Shown: positions 35,941 to 47,226 of the stretch, piece after piece
Position numbering within the stretch: position 1 is the stretch's first letter
Layout: every line of letters starts with the position of its first letter
Source: Sphagnum magellanicum
Taxonomy: Eukaryota; Streptophyta; Sphagnopsida; Sphagnales; Sphagnaceae
Length of the DNA stretch: 64,000 bases
NCBI GenBank assembly: GCA_021904315.1
Contig: CM038916.1
Coordinates: 9,203,065 to 9,267,064, forward strand
Reading direction: 5' to 3'
Translations under genes and position numbers: made by a program
The notes under the pieces: generated by a model
Database searches by the model: none
What the model saw: the letters and a program-made list of their open reading frames with translations, nothing else
What the model was told of the DNA's origin: nothing

Positions 35941-38144
35941 GAACAAGCCCTAGCCACCATGAGAGTTGTTCTGAAGTCCAGAACAACCGCACTGAATCTC
36001 ATTCTCTCCCTTTGTTCTGGATTGCTTCAGTTTCCCATCTGCATTGCTCCAGTACCCATTTTTCTTATCTTTTTTCTGGGTGTGACCATCACAACACAAG
36101 AAGGTTTTATAGACAAGCATGTGGAAATGATGATAGACAAACAAAATCCCTTCTCTTGGGGTTTTTGTGTGTGTGTATCTGTCTGTGTTTCTGTGTGTGA
36201 GTCCAGAAACTTGCAAGGTTGTTGATCTTGCCAAAAGGAGAGAAGGATTTGAAGAATGGTGTGAAGGAAGCAGGAGCAAAGAAGATTTGTAAATTCACAG
36301 AGTCAGCATGGAAGCTCACATACTATCTGTCAACCGAGATCTGTGTAGTTTGGATTACCTACAAGGAGCCATGGTTCACTGACACTTCAACATTCTGGCA
36401 TGGCTGGCCTCATCAAACTCTCAAGTATTGAATTTTTTTCCCCCATCTTCCTTTCCAATCTTCCCAATTTTCCCAACTCTTCTTGTAGAACAGCATCTTT
36501 GCAGACAGCTTGAAGAGTTTTGTTTGCAGAGTTGTTTTTGTTTTATGTCTGCAGTTCGAGGTTTTGTTGCAAGGTTTCAGTGAGGGTTTTGACAGGGTTT
36601 TTGAACAGAAAGCAGCAGCAGCATTGAAAGCTTAGAATGGTACCAAACCCTCTCAAAGATCTGCTGTTTCTGTTGAAATTCAATGATGAAGGGGATCTGT
36701 TCTTTGTTGTCAGATGTTGTCAGACAATAATGACAACAAACAGCAGAAGTGGCACTTCTTCCAAGAAAAGCCTAATTTCCTTGGGACAGGAGAAGAGGGG
36801 GGATTTAAACTTATTGATGCTGAATCTCTCTGCTGGTGAAATGATGGGTGTTGTGGTGGGACAGATATCCATTGAAGTTATTCTACACATTTCAGTGCGG
36901 CTTCTACATTTATAGTGTGGCAGCACTGCTTGTTTGGGAGACTCGCCGGAAAGATCACAATGTCATGATGTCTCACCACATTGTGACAATTGGACTGATT
37001 GCCTACTCCTATATCACTGGGTATGTGTGTGTGTGTGTGTGTCTCTCTCTCTCATTCAGCTGTCACCCTTACCATGGCAAAAAAAATCCTTGGAGTCTGC
37101 TGTACTGCAGTAGTAGCAAGGCTGGCCATGAAAATATGCACATAGAAGGTATTGCTGCATTGCTTGCAAAGCTAATTCTAATCAACTAGCATATCAGGAG
37201 GCTGATTTTGTAGGGTTTTTCAGGTCATTTCGTGCAGGAACGGTAATCCTTGCACTACATGATGTCAGTGACATATTTATGGAATTGGCAAAGCTGTTCA
37301 AGTATTGTCGAAGTGAACTTGGGGCCAGTATATGTTTTGGCCTTTTTGTGCTTTCATGGGTTCTTCTGCGCCTCATCTACTTCCCATTTTGGGTCATCTG
37401 GAGCACCAGGTCTTCTTTTGTGCCCCTCCTTTTTTTTCTGTTTTGTGAGTCCTGTCATAGATATATCTTTAGACAAAACTTCCAAGTTTTGTGTAGTGCG
37501 GGAAGTCAAGAACCTAAACAAGAGAGAGTCCTGGCAATGTGCTGTTCAGTTTTCGAAACATACTGGTCAGTACCAGAGCATGTCTTTATAATGTTAATGA
37601 AATTTGGACAGAAACCCTAATGCAAAGTCAAGAGGCTCATGGAAAGAGGATTTGATGGGATGTGTGGATGGTGACAGTTACAAGGTCATATCATACGTAG
37701 ACCTCAGCAATGCACATATTTCCTTACTGTACTATGTGTGTAATACTCTCCTGATAACCCTGCTGGTGATCCATATCTACTGGTGGGTTCTCATATCGAG
37801 AATGGTGATAAGGCAGCTACGGAACTGTGGGAAGGTTGGTGAGGATGTGCGATCAGGTCTGTCTCTCTCTTCTTCTTCTTCTTCTACTTGCCTTAACTTA
37901 TGATCATTCTCCAACCATTATATGATAGCAGACTGCAAATATGTGAACTTCTGAACTTTGATTACATGGTTGTATTTATTGCTGATAAACCCTAAACCCT
38001 AAATCCAGAGCATTGAATTGGAGCTGATGAGAGAAATCGATTAGAGACATCTATGTACTTCTCAAATTGAGAATTTTACAGAATCTTGACTGGCAGTGGA
38101 AGGCCTGATGTTTTTTTGATGTGACAGATTCAGAAGAGCAGTAG
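35760..38144 (+). CDS. LOH: Ceramide synthase (LAG1/LOH, TLC domain), 6 exons, 291 aa
   Basis: This enzyme N-acylates a sphingoid base with a fatty acyl-CoA to make ceramide in the ER membrane, the entry step to plant sphingolipids. Exons: 35760-35879, 36207-36424, 36865-37020, 37224-37409, 37678-37856, 38128-38144. All introns are GT-AG, 203-440 bp, and the phases agree, giving 876 nt to the TAG. The N-terminus has the land-plant 'WEAESYP' signature, then a first membrane span (about 17-38) and 'KLAR'. The TLC domain runs from about residue 64 to 275: 'KFTESAWK' 69-76, 'EPWFTDT' about 94-100, 'CGFYIYSVAALLVWETRRKD', the Lag1 motif with His150-His151 in 'MMSHHIVTIGLI', then 'LHDVSD' with Asp178 and Asp181, and 'IYWWVLI' near the last span. 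The C-terminal tail ends 'GEDVRSDSEEQ', the usual acidic phosphorylatable type. No homeobox domain is present, as in other plant members. A twin ATG opens the frame; the first is used. It converges with the glycosyltransferase gene. Everything looks functional. Confidence 0.95.
35911..35939. repeat. (TC)n microsatellite in ceramide synthase intron 1
   Basis: About 14 TC units lie 31 bp after the exon 1 donor. Confidence 0.9.
37987..38003 (+). promoter_or_regulatory. Telo-box-like motif in ceramide synthase intron 5
   Basis: AAACCCTAAACCCTAAA occurs in the last intron. AAACCCTA telo-boxes are bound by plant telomere-repeat-binding (TRB) factors, usually near transcription starts. Here it lies near the 3' end of the gene, so function is uncertain. 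Confidence 0.4.
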
Positions 38145-39844
38145 GAAGAAAAGCAAATGAGTACTCAATTTATGATGAAGAAGGTGGTTGCAAGCAGAAT
38201 GGAGAACACGACACTTTGCAGAAATCTTGTCCAATTTTTATTCATTTGCTATATATCGAAGACATTCAGCATACAGACTGTCATATTGACCCCATTACAG
38301 GAGCTAGAAGCTTTCTCAGCATCTTGCTTGTATAGCACAAATCAGTGACAGTGGACTCAAGAGAGCTCTGCTGTTGCTGGAAGCTGCAATCTGTACCTGT
38401 TTGGATTTCTTGGGTCGTTTTTTAGATTAGCAGCAACTAGTGAATGTAGAACTTAGAGAAGTCTCTGAGAAGCTCAGGTTGGATTTTGCACATTACATAT
38501 GCTGAGAAGGCCAAGCAATTTTGCACATGCGTATCCCCACCCCACATGGAGAGATCAGGAATTAAAGCCCAAGGAGTTTTCGAGCTGGCTTGTCTTCACA
38601 GCATTTGGTTTCTATACATTCATCATAGCATGTTTCTCCTTGTTAAAAGTTACTGCTTTCTTTCCTTCCTTCACTACCCAGCCTACCTGCTTTGCATTAT
38701 TAGCCTAGGTGAAAAATGGAGTGCTGAATACAGTTAGGAAAATATTTCCTAGGCTTCCAATGAGGTGAGCCAATAGTATAGTGACTAGAACAGGGTTGGG
38801 TGGGTGGGTGGTGCAAAGAGGGTTTTATTGGTTTTGTTCCTCAATTTGTTCTCATTGTGCTTTCCAATGTAGTCATGAATTTCATCCCCTATACATTGTC
38901 ACATGTTCCTTATATTATTCATTTAGTTCTGATGGTTCTCATATGGTGTTCTGAAGATTTACCTCATATTTTGCTCCTTTCAGTTCTTTCATGTGTTTTG
39001 TTCCCAATAGTCTCACATTTCGACCTCTTTGTCCAAAGCCCTGCTCTTTAACTTCAGTTGCACAAGTCATCCAAAGAGATGATAGCTTCTTCAAGATGAT
39101 AGCTTATTGAATTCCCAAGTAAGCAGGAATGGAAAGATTTCTTTTCAGATTTGTTTGTATCCAAAGTTATTGTTTTGCAACACCATAATTGCTAGCAAGT
39201 TTTCAAAATGCTTTACACAAAATTTGCATCACATCTCTCTTCAATAGAATTTGAATTCTATTCAATTCACAAATTCGAATTCAATTGAATTAAATCTGAA
39301 TTCAAGTTGCATGCAACATCATTCAATATTTTCATTCAATTGGAACTTAATTTTCACAAAATAAACTCATTTTCCCCATCAGTTGATCATCACTAGTAGG
39401 GTACAATAGCATAGAGCCCAAGTTAATAGACATCACACTAACACTATGTACAACACCGAGCACCACATACTAGTATCTTTTGAAAGACAAATCGTAACTA
39501 CTGCACTTGCTCAAAGGCAGCTCCTAATCCATACCCCAAAGAAACCATGTCACCAATGAAAAGGGTATCGATCATCTACTTCATGTCTTCTACAATCACT
39601 TCATGCTTGTTCTTAGTTCTTAACCTCTAATTGGGTCTCTCATGGACATTCCTGGCATTAACAAACAAGTGTGTTAATCGATTTGAGAAACACAAGGCTT
39701 TGGAGCTTCCTAGAACTCCAAAGTAGGATTTGGAAACTAATTTCGGTAGTGATTAATTAAGTTCTACACTAATCAACAAATTTTCAGGCTTCTTGGAGCT
39801 CAAATTTGTTGTGTGGTCTGAGATTCTACTAGGGTGGGGGTTGG
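38145..39844. other. Intergenic stretch between convergent genes, including both 3' UTRs
   Basis: No coding region. The left part is probably the ceramide synthase 3' UTR and the right end the glycosyltransferase 3' UTR. Short EcoRI-type AT palindromes cluster at 39245-39305. Confidence 0.6.
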
Positions 39845-40452
39845 CTACACTCGATTCTCGTAGCTGGCCACTTGATCAAGAAGACGAAACCCAGCAGCTC
39901 GATTGAACTTCCTTGCAAACAAATAACAGGGCATTGCTTCTCCTTCTAAGCTACACAAGTCTGTTCGTGCTTCTGCCTCATAGTGAATCTTATAAATATC
40001 CTGTTACCCAACAACAACAAAAATCCATTTTGCACCGATATTCATTGAGTCATCAGATTAGCTAGTAAGCAGTAGTAATCTGTGGCAATCAATCAACAAT
40101 TCAAGCCTGAAACATCTGTTGATACATTTGGTGGAAGAAGTGAATTGGTGAAACAAGAGCTTAAAAAGAAGAGAAAAAAAGAGAGAATCGGTGGAGGAAG
40201 GAGAACAACCTGAATAGCTCTAATTGTCTCAACTGTTGCAGCAGCAAAGTTGAAGGTCATAGGATGCCATCCTCTTCGGCCTCCTTTGTCTTTCTTTGTC
40301 TGTTCCCACTGACTGTAGGTCAGTGTCCGTCTTTCTATTTCTGCCTCTTTATTCTTTACCTGCAGGGCACCATCGGCACACACCACTTATCTGTCACAGT
40401 CCTTGACAAGAGAAAAAAAAGTTCACCTACCCAAGTTCAAGACTTTAACCAT

Positions 40453-40529
<77 letters not shown>

Positions 40530-43083
40530 ATTTGAAAAATTCTTAAATTTTTCCTCTCTGACCAGTAGCTGAATTTGGCTAATTCCTCTTGTGGATGATC
40601 ACCAATGTGGCTATGCAAGAAATTGCAAAAAAAGAAAAAACCCTGATGAGAGAGAAATGAGGTCACACCGCTATGAGAGTCTGTATGTAATGCTCATCTG
40701 GTATGCAATTGTGATTCTCATGTGTCTTGTTTGTCTGAATTCACCACAAAGTAAACTGACATAATCATCACTCCAAGTTTTTGCATTGTGAACAAACCAG
40801 AACCTTTGCTTTGCAATATGAAATACTCTAGAACTTTGCTTTGCAATCTGAAACACTCTAGAACTTCATTTGCAAAATCTGAATAACCCTAGAACTTTGC
40901 CCCACAATCTGAACAGATCTAGAACGTTGTTTGCAATCTGTTCAACAATCTTAAAACTTTGCTACACTCTCTGATAGCAGCAGCATGGAGAGCTAGAAAA
41001 ACCCTAGCAAAACTGCAATGTGACAAGAATTGGAATTAGGTCTTACAGAAGCAACTTCTCTCCAATTTTCGGGGAGTAGCATCTTCTGCAGTTTCAAATA
41101 CAGAACTCTTTCCATCAGCCATTTTCCAAAGAAAGATCTAAGTACCAGGCATTAAAACAAAAAACCCATTTGCATAAAAACCAAGCTTTATTATGTTTGA
41201 GTGGCAAATAATAATTTGTAAAACACAGTTCATGACAATGCAATTACATAGGTAACTCAAGCCAAATAAAATAAAATAAGAGGAGGATATTCTCTACCCG
41301 GCAGTGCTTTTGGAAAATTGCAAACACAGAAGAGTCAGATACAACTGCCTGTGCATGACTTCGTACCAAAACAAACCACTGCAGAAATCCCCACCCAGCC
41401 AGGCCGCCCGCCAGTGCTCTCTGTCAATTTGGAGACTAACATGATGATCACATCTCCCACATACTTGAAGATGGATGCCTCGGGACACAAATGCTTATAC
41501 ACAGAGAACGATGAGAGAAGAAGTGGGAAAAACCAAGTAAAGCAGCTATCATGAAGATCACCAAGTGCACAATGAATACCTGGGACCCCTTCCGCCATTT
41601 TTCTCTTGGTACCACATTCCTCATCTTGGGATTGTACTGGTCATCTCTAGTGTGAACAAAACTGCAAAGAAACCCCAGAAACCAAGACCCAACAAACAAT
41701 TGGTTCACAGATTCAGATGCTGCCGGCCCTAGGAATTTCCCAACATAGAAAACCACAGTGCAGTGAATGGGTATCCGAGAACCTTCTTGTTCCTGACCAC
41801 ATATCTGGGCTTCTTGTTTAAAAACAATCTTCAGCCACCTTGCAGATAGATAAACATACCTGTCTACGAAGCTTTTCGGCGAGGACATAACATAGTTGTA
41901 TGTGTAGTCAAAGTTGTAAAGCGGGATACAACTGCCAACATATCAGATTTTCCCCTGAAGCAGCATCAGAAGAGACCCTATCGTACTGTTGTTTTTTCCT
42001 GCACTACTTCAGTGGCTAACACATAACACCTTAGAAATGTTCTAAAGATGGGAAAAAGAATGGAAAACACATCTATGAGAAAAACTCTCCTCCATGATAA
42101 CATGCTTTGTGATGAATCCATACTACCTGTCGGAAAGAAGAATGAATCGCTTATTGAGAGGATCTTGCAAGGCTTCTGCCAACAGTAAGCGCTCAGCTTC
42201 TACCATGCTTGCCTCTCCCCACTCTACCTGTAGTGTAATGCCACATCACCACCACCACCACCACCTGTGAGCTTCATGATAAATGGCAATAATGTGCCCA
42301 GTGCCCCCCCCCAAACCCCAAACTCAACAGGGGCAAATGAGCTTTCTGTGGTGCATACTTTCTTACAATTGCTAGCAGTATTGAAGCAACACTGGAACTG
42401 AACCCAACACAAGAAAAATAGTGCATACCTGAACAGAGTTCTTCAGCTGGCGATTGAGAAAAGAACGGCATTGTGTGTTCTCTGTGGTGTAGACGTATCC
42501 AGGTCGCGCATGTATGTATACACTGTACTTGTGCTTTTGCGATTCCTGTTGATTGACACTCCCAAGTTGAGTTTTTCCATTTCCACAAGTGTGCTCAAAG
42601 TCAGTAGTCAATTGTGATTTGCATCGCTCCCACGTAGTGTAATCTTTTGCAAAAACCTTGAGTTTATTTTTTGTGTGGCATCCATCCTGTTGTTGTCATC
42701 CATCGCAAAATCCTAAAAAGAAAACCCTGATCAACAACACTCCACCTAGGAGCAAATGGGTGGTTGTGAGGGAGAAAGTGATCTACCAGGAAGAAATGCT
42801 CCCACAGGATGTCCAGTGGGATGGAATGCCGAGCAATGAACAAGAATGCAAGCTTGTCACCGTTGCCATCATTCTTTGATGAGTTTTCTCCTCGCTGCCT
42901 GGAGCTTTTTGGCAGGAAGGAGAACTCTGGTGAGTGATGATGCCGATGATGATGAACAAGCTTCAATGTCTGTTGTTGCATCTTCAAAAAGACCACTAAC
43001 ATGACACCAAGTCCCATGAACAGCAGCCCTGTTGCCATCCATTTCCAACGTGGGAGGAGGCCTGGTGGTACCCTCCTCTTCAT
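39845..43083 (-). CDS. Core-2/I-branching (DUF266, GT14-like) glycosyltransferase, 10 exons, 386 aa
   Basis: This is a plant-specific relative of animal beta-1,6-GlcNAc transferases. Rice BC10 of this family affects cell-wall and arabinogalactan-protein glycosylation; the true substrate here is unknown. Exons, 5' to 3': 43083-42787, 42545-42429, 42227-42127, 41931-41860, 41661-41580, 41378-41298, 41085-41047, 40734-40669, 40359-40210, 40000-39845. All nine introns are GT-AG, 195-312 bp, and in phase; the total is 1161 nt with a TAG stop. The protein is type II: cytosolic 'MKRRVPPGLLPRWKW', a signal anchor at about 15-34, a His-rich stem (45-50), then the domain from 'KLAFLFIARHSIPLDILW'. Family landmarks: 'SVYIHARPGYVY', 'VEWGEASMVEAERLLL' (139-154), 'FILLSDSCIPLYNF', 'QYNPKM', 'PREKWRKGSQWFVLVRSHA' across the exon 5/6 junction, 'HNCIPDEHYIQTLI' (271-284), 'RRTLTYSQW', 'GWHPMTFNFA' and the C-terminal 'PCYLFARKFNR'. 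Exon 7 is only 39 nt. The gene looks complete and probably acts in the Golgi. Confidence 0.94.
40456..40528. repeat. (GA)36 microsatellite in glycosyltransferase intron 8
   Basis: An uninterrupted 73-nt GA run, read as (TC)n on the coding strand, lies 97 nt upstream of the exon 9 acceptor. It fills about a quarter of the 309-bp intron and may extend its pyrimidine tract. Confidence 0.95.
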
Positions 43084-44559
43084 CCCTGCTCCACACTGCT
43101 CCTCCTCCTAGTCTTCTCTCGACCAAACCTTGAACCCAAAACACCACCAACACACAACAGTTCCAGTTCCACATCTATACACACACAAAAAAACCCTTGG
43201 CAAGCAAGCAAGGAAAAGTTTTGAAACTCCTCAAATGTCACCAGACCTGACAACAAAAGCAGCTGTTTGAAAAAGCCCAATTGCAAAAACAAAACCCAAA
43301 TGCCAAAACCCCTTGGGAGCTCAAAAGATACAAAAGGAGCAGACCCATCCATCTAATCTTCTTCACCCATTTGGGAAGTTACCTTGCATGAGCTTGTGTT
43401 GCATAACTTTTTGGGTTGGCAGTAGTAGTAGTACTAGTAGTAGTACTAGTACTAGTACTAGTACTAGTACTAGTACTAGTAATGTCAGTTCTTCTTCTTC
43501 CCAACAACATCGACAACAAGAAAACAGCTGCAACTTTTACAACAACTCCAAATCACCATCTCTGGACCTAGATCACAAGCTCCATCTCAAGGATCCTTGA
43601 TTGAGCTCTGGACACCACCAGATTATGTGTCTGGCCAGAGAAGAAAAAAGGAAAGAAAACAAAAACCCATGTTTGGGTTTTGTCAAAGACCCCCCTTTTT
43701 TCAGTCTCTAACAGCAGCAGCAACAACAACAACAACAACAAAAACAGCAGCAGCAACAGCATTATACATGTGAGAAATCTGGGAAAAAGATTTCATTGCA
43801 ACAGCACCCATGTGAACAGTAGTAGGACTAGAACAAGTGGTAGTAGAACTGTCGTCTAGTAGTAGTAGTAGTAGTAGAAGTAGTAGCCAAGAGCAAGCAA
43901 GCAAGTGTTGTGCTGCACAAGCTGATCATGTGATAAGTAGAAAAAAGGAAAAACATTTGACAATTTTTTGCAACAACAAAACTGAAAAATCTTCTGCTGG
44001 AAAATCTCAGTCTCAATCTCTCTCTCTCTCTCTATGTCTCTTTCCCTTGTTTTTTTCTTTGTTTTATAACTTTTCTTTTGATTTGCTGACAGAGAAACTT
44101 GAGAATGTAACAACATTAACAACAACAACAACAACAAAGTATCATATCTCCTGAACATGATGACACATGGGAGAAGTAAGTAAAGTGGTAGTGTAGAAGC
44201 TGACCACTGACTGACTCAAACACTCCTTTGCAACAAAGGCAGCAGCCAGAATCCTTTTTCATCAGCATCATAATAATAATAATAATAATAATAATTTTTA
44301 AAAACCCACAGAAAAACCTTTCCAAAAAACAGAAATTTAAAAAAAAAAAAAAAAAAATCTTTCAACAGACAGACACAAGAGAAAAAGGAACACCAAATTC
44401 TAGACTTTATTTCAACTAGTGGGTGCCCATGACCTTCGGCCACTGTGAAGTCCCCCGGTTTCTTTAAACTTGGTTTGCGTTTTAGTTTTTTTTTTAAACT
44501 TTTAACTTTTTTATTTTTTTATTTTTATGTGTTTTTTATTTTTATTATTATTTTGTGAT
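43084..44559. other. Upstream region of the glycosyltransferase gene, microsatellite-rich
   Basis: This stretch probably carries the promoter and leader. It holds (AGT/ACTAGT)n at 43421-43480, CAA/CAG triplets at 43710-43765, AGT triplets near 43857-43885, (TC)n near 44015-44035, AAC triplets near 44118-44135, and (AAT)n at 44272-44295 next to an A-run at 44339-44357. The frames on both strands are products of these repeats. Confidence 0.6.
43421..43480. repeat. (AGT)n/(ACTAGT)n self-complementary microsatellite
   Basis: AGTAGTAGT passes into six or more ACTAGT hexamers. ACTAGT is its own reverse complement, so the array can fold into a hairpin or cruciform. It lies about 340 bp upstream of the glycosyltransferase start codon. 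Confidence 0.9.
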
Positions 44560-44895
44560 CATCCAGCCGGACGGACATTTCATTCATCCCCTTAATCGGG
44601 ACGGACAGTAGCTAAAAGAAAAAAAGCTTCCCCAAAATCCGTCCCGTCATCAAGTCAGACGGACATTTCATCCATCCCCTTAATTGGGACGGACAGTAGC
44701 TAAAAGAAAAAAAAGGTAGTCTTGATCAATACAAAAAAAAAAAAAATTGATTCTGGTCTGTCCAAGGCCTAAATATTTTTTTTCTGGTCTTCCCCTAAAT
44801 CCGTCCCATCATCAAGTTGAACGGACATTTCATCTGTCCCCTTAATCGGGACGGATAGTAGCTAAAAGAAAAAAAAGGTAGTCTTGGTCAATACA
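44560..44895. repeat. 'ACGGACATTTCAT...GGGACGGACAGTAGCTAAAAG' repeat, three units
   Basis: Units start at 44571, 44659 and 44821. Each carries CATCCCCTTAA(T)CGGGACGGA, TAGTAGCTAAAAG and an A-run; the last two also carry GGTAGTCTTG(A/G)TCAATAC. Spacings are 88 and 162 bp, so the second unit includes an extra segment. The GC content of the core differs from the flanks. The class is unknown. Confidence 0.8.
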
Positions 44896-45518
44896 AAAAT
44901 AAATAAATAAATAAATATTTTTTTTCTGGTCTACCAAATCTTTTGCCTCAAAAAATCAGACTGCCCTTGATTTCTTTTTTCTCTAGAGTCAGTTACATCT
45001 GGGGAAGCTCCACCAGGAACGGGCAGTGATTGGAAGAATCTTCCAGGCACTGCCCACACAGACAGACACAAAAACTGTTGCTTTTTCAGGCGTAACTGAA
45101 AATGACCTGCTATGGGCGGGTGTCTGCCCTGGCCGCCCTGCCCTGCCCTGTTTGTCACCACAGATAGACAGACACCATGTTTGCTTTTATATATAGGATA
45201 AATTAACATTAATTTTTATGAATGAATTTGAATTATCTCATGCTTATTATTGAGCTTGTTTGTAAACCTGGATTTTATTATTTTATTATTTTATATAATT
45301 TTTCCTGCAAGATAAGGAAAATTTTGATTACCCTATGCACAAACAAGCAATCCAAGTCTCACTTAGTATATATATATATATATGTACCTAAAAAATAAAA
45401 ATAAAAAAGTGTGGGGGGGGTGGGGGGGTGGGCTGTTCCCCTCTCATCAAGCTTTTCCTCCTACACAAAATTATTGAGACAAAAGGCCAAAAACTTCAAG
45501 ACTATTTTTCATCCCAAA

Positions 45519-45554
<36 letters not shown>

Positions 45555-45751
45555 GAAAATAATAATAATAAATGATTTCTTCTGTTTTGGTAGCTACCTA
45601 TTGTCTTTGTGGATTTGTTTTGGTCAAGTCTGTCCATCCATCCATCCATCCAAATTTTTTGCAGGAGGAGAAAATGGAGTTCATAAGGGACTTTCCAAGT
45701 TGCTGGATCTGCCACATTTTGTGTGCTTTCTGATTGTGTGTGTGTGGGCTA

Positions 45752-45785
<34 letters not shown>

Positions 45786-46874
45786 ATAATTGAAGAAGGA
45801 TTTAGAGCCAGACCACTACCAGTTAAAAGCTTGAGAGAGAGAGAGAGAGAGAGAGTGTGTGTGTGTGTGTGTGTGTCTGTCTGTGTGTGTGCCACCATGA
45901 TTTTGTAGCTAGTCAAGGGGGGTGGGTGGGTGGGTGGAAGAAAGGAATTTTTTTTTGCTAGTCATGGCAGAGCCATGTTGGACATTGTCCAAAGAAGCTA
46001 ACAAATTTTCAAAGAACAAATTGCTGACAATCTATATTTATAAATTATTTATTATTTATTATTATTTTAATGTTCTAGGCTTTAATTTAAGTGCTCCGAC
46101 ACAATGAAAAAGCTGCTTTGGGAAAATCAGAAATGTGATGGCGTCGAGAAGCACGTCCCAAAATCATGGGCGAATGCAGGCGTCTTATTAATGGGTCATC
46201 CTGAGCGAGTGTGTTCAAGAAAGTGGTTTCTGACTCTGATTCAAATCCGATTTTCAACAAAAAAATTCTGAACCTCAGGTGGGTTTAAGATTACCCTAAA
46301 ACCTAACCCTAGAATCTGACCCTAATTAACCTTGCCCTATATCCGTGAACATGCCAACATTCACTTCGACTCTTAAGAGCTTCAAGAGGAGAAGGCTTCA
46401 AGAGTTGATTGAATGTGGGCTCTAGAGAAGCTCTTGGACAAGTTATCACAATAGGAACCCTAATAATGTTGTTCTCATTCCCCCCCCCTATGTGGGGGCC
46501 GGGGTGGAGCGGAAAAGGCTTGAATCCAATCAAACCAATAAATATTAAATCTTGTTCAAGTGGGTCCTCTTTTCACACCCATTCGGAATGAACAAAATAT
46601 TGATTGGGAGAGAGACATCCTTGAAATCCCAAAGCAAAAAGCCAACATAAAAAGGGATTCTTATTGTGTGACCCCGCAACCGTTGGTGCACCATTCATTG
46701 GAGACCCCTCCTTATGACCCAATTGTGGATGAAACTACAACCGCGTTACCCACTAGAGAAACCTATCTTCGAAACCCTCCTGTTTCCCCTTGGTAAGCTC
46801 CGTAGGTAAGTGGGTTAAGCACCATAGGTAAATATAGGTAAGAAATTTTGGCGATTACAATTGTCGGTAGGTAA
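44896..46874. other. Stretch without a recognised gene, dense simple repeats at 45.37-45.90 kb
   Basis: (AT)n at 45368-45382 and 45522-45551, (TC)n at 45751-45782, then (GA)n at 45833-45855 followed by (GT)n to 45891. The (TC)n and (GA)n runs form an inverted pair about 50 bp apart. The frames at 46309-46796 carry no known motif. Confidence 0.5.
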
Positions 46875-47226
46875 ATAGTTAAGGCACTTGATTACTAGGT
46901 AGGAAAGTAGTTAAGGCACTTGGTTACTAGGTAGGTAAGTAGTTAAGGCACTTGGTTCTTATGTAGGAAAGTTGTTAAGGCACTTGGTTACTAGGTAGGT
47001 AAGTAGTTAAGGCACTTGGTTACTATGTAGTAAAGTCGTTAAGGCACTTGGTTACTATGTAGTAAAGTCGTTAAGGCACTTGGTTACTAGGTAGGTAAGT
47101 AGTTAAGGCACTTGGTTCCTATGTAGGAAAGTCATTAAGGCGCTTGGTTACTAGGTAGGTAAGTAGTTAAGGCACTTGGTTACTATGTAGGAAAGTCCTT
47201 AAGGCACTTGGTTACTAGGTTGGTGC
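46875..47226. repeat. 32-bp tandem array, 11 units
   Basis: The unit is GTAGTTAAGGCACTTGGTTA followed by CTAGGTAGGTAA. Eleven units follow with no length change, from 46875 to 47226. Two unit types (CTAGGTAGGTAA and CTATGTAGGAAA endings) partly alternate, hinting at a 64-bp higher-order unit. Its right flank, including 'gtccacatatcatccatcctg', recurs at about 48470-48560 next to a single unit. A single unit is also present at 49197-49230. Confidence 0.93.

Noticed and set aside
35472-35946. Acidic and basic repeat-rich minus-strand frames
   Set aside because: They are antisense to the ceramide synthase leader and first exon and arise from CTT and TC runs.
40264-40666. Frames ending in long (RE)n or (SL)n
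   Set aside because: These are translations of the (GA)36 tract in intron 8 of the glycosyltransferase gene.
41335-41888. Longer minus-strand frames that read through introns 4-6 of the glycosyltransferase gene
   Set aside because: They contain real exon pieces but continue into introns. The spliced model restores the family motifs in phase.
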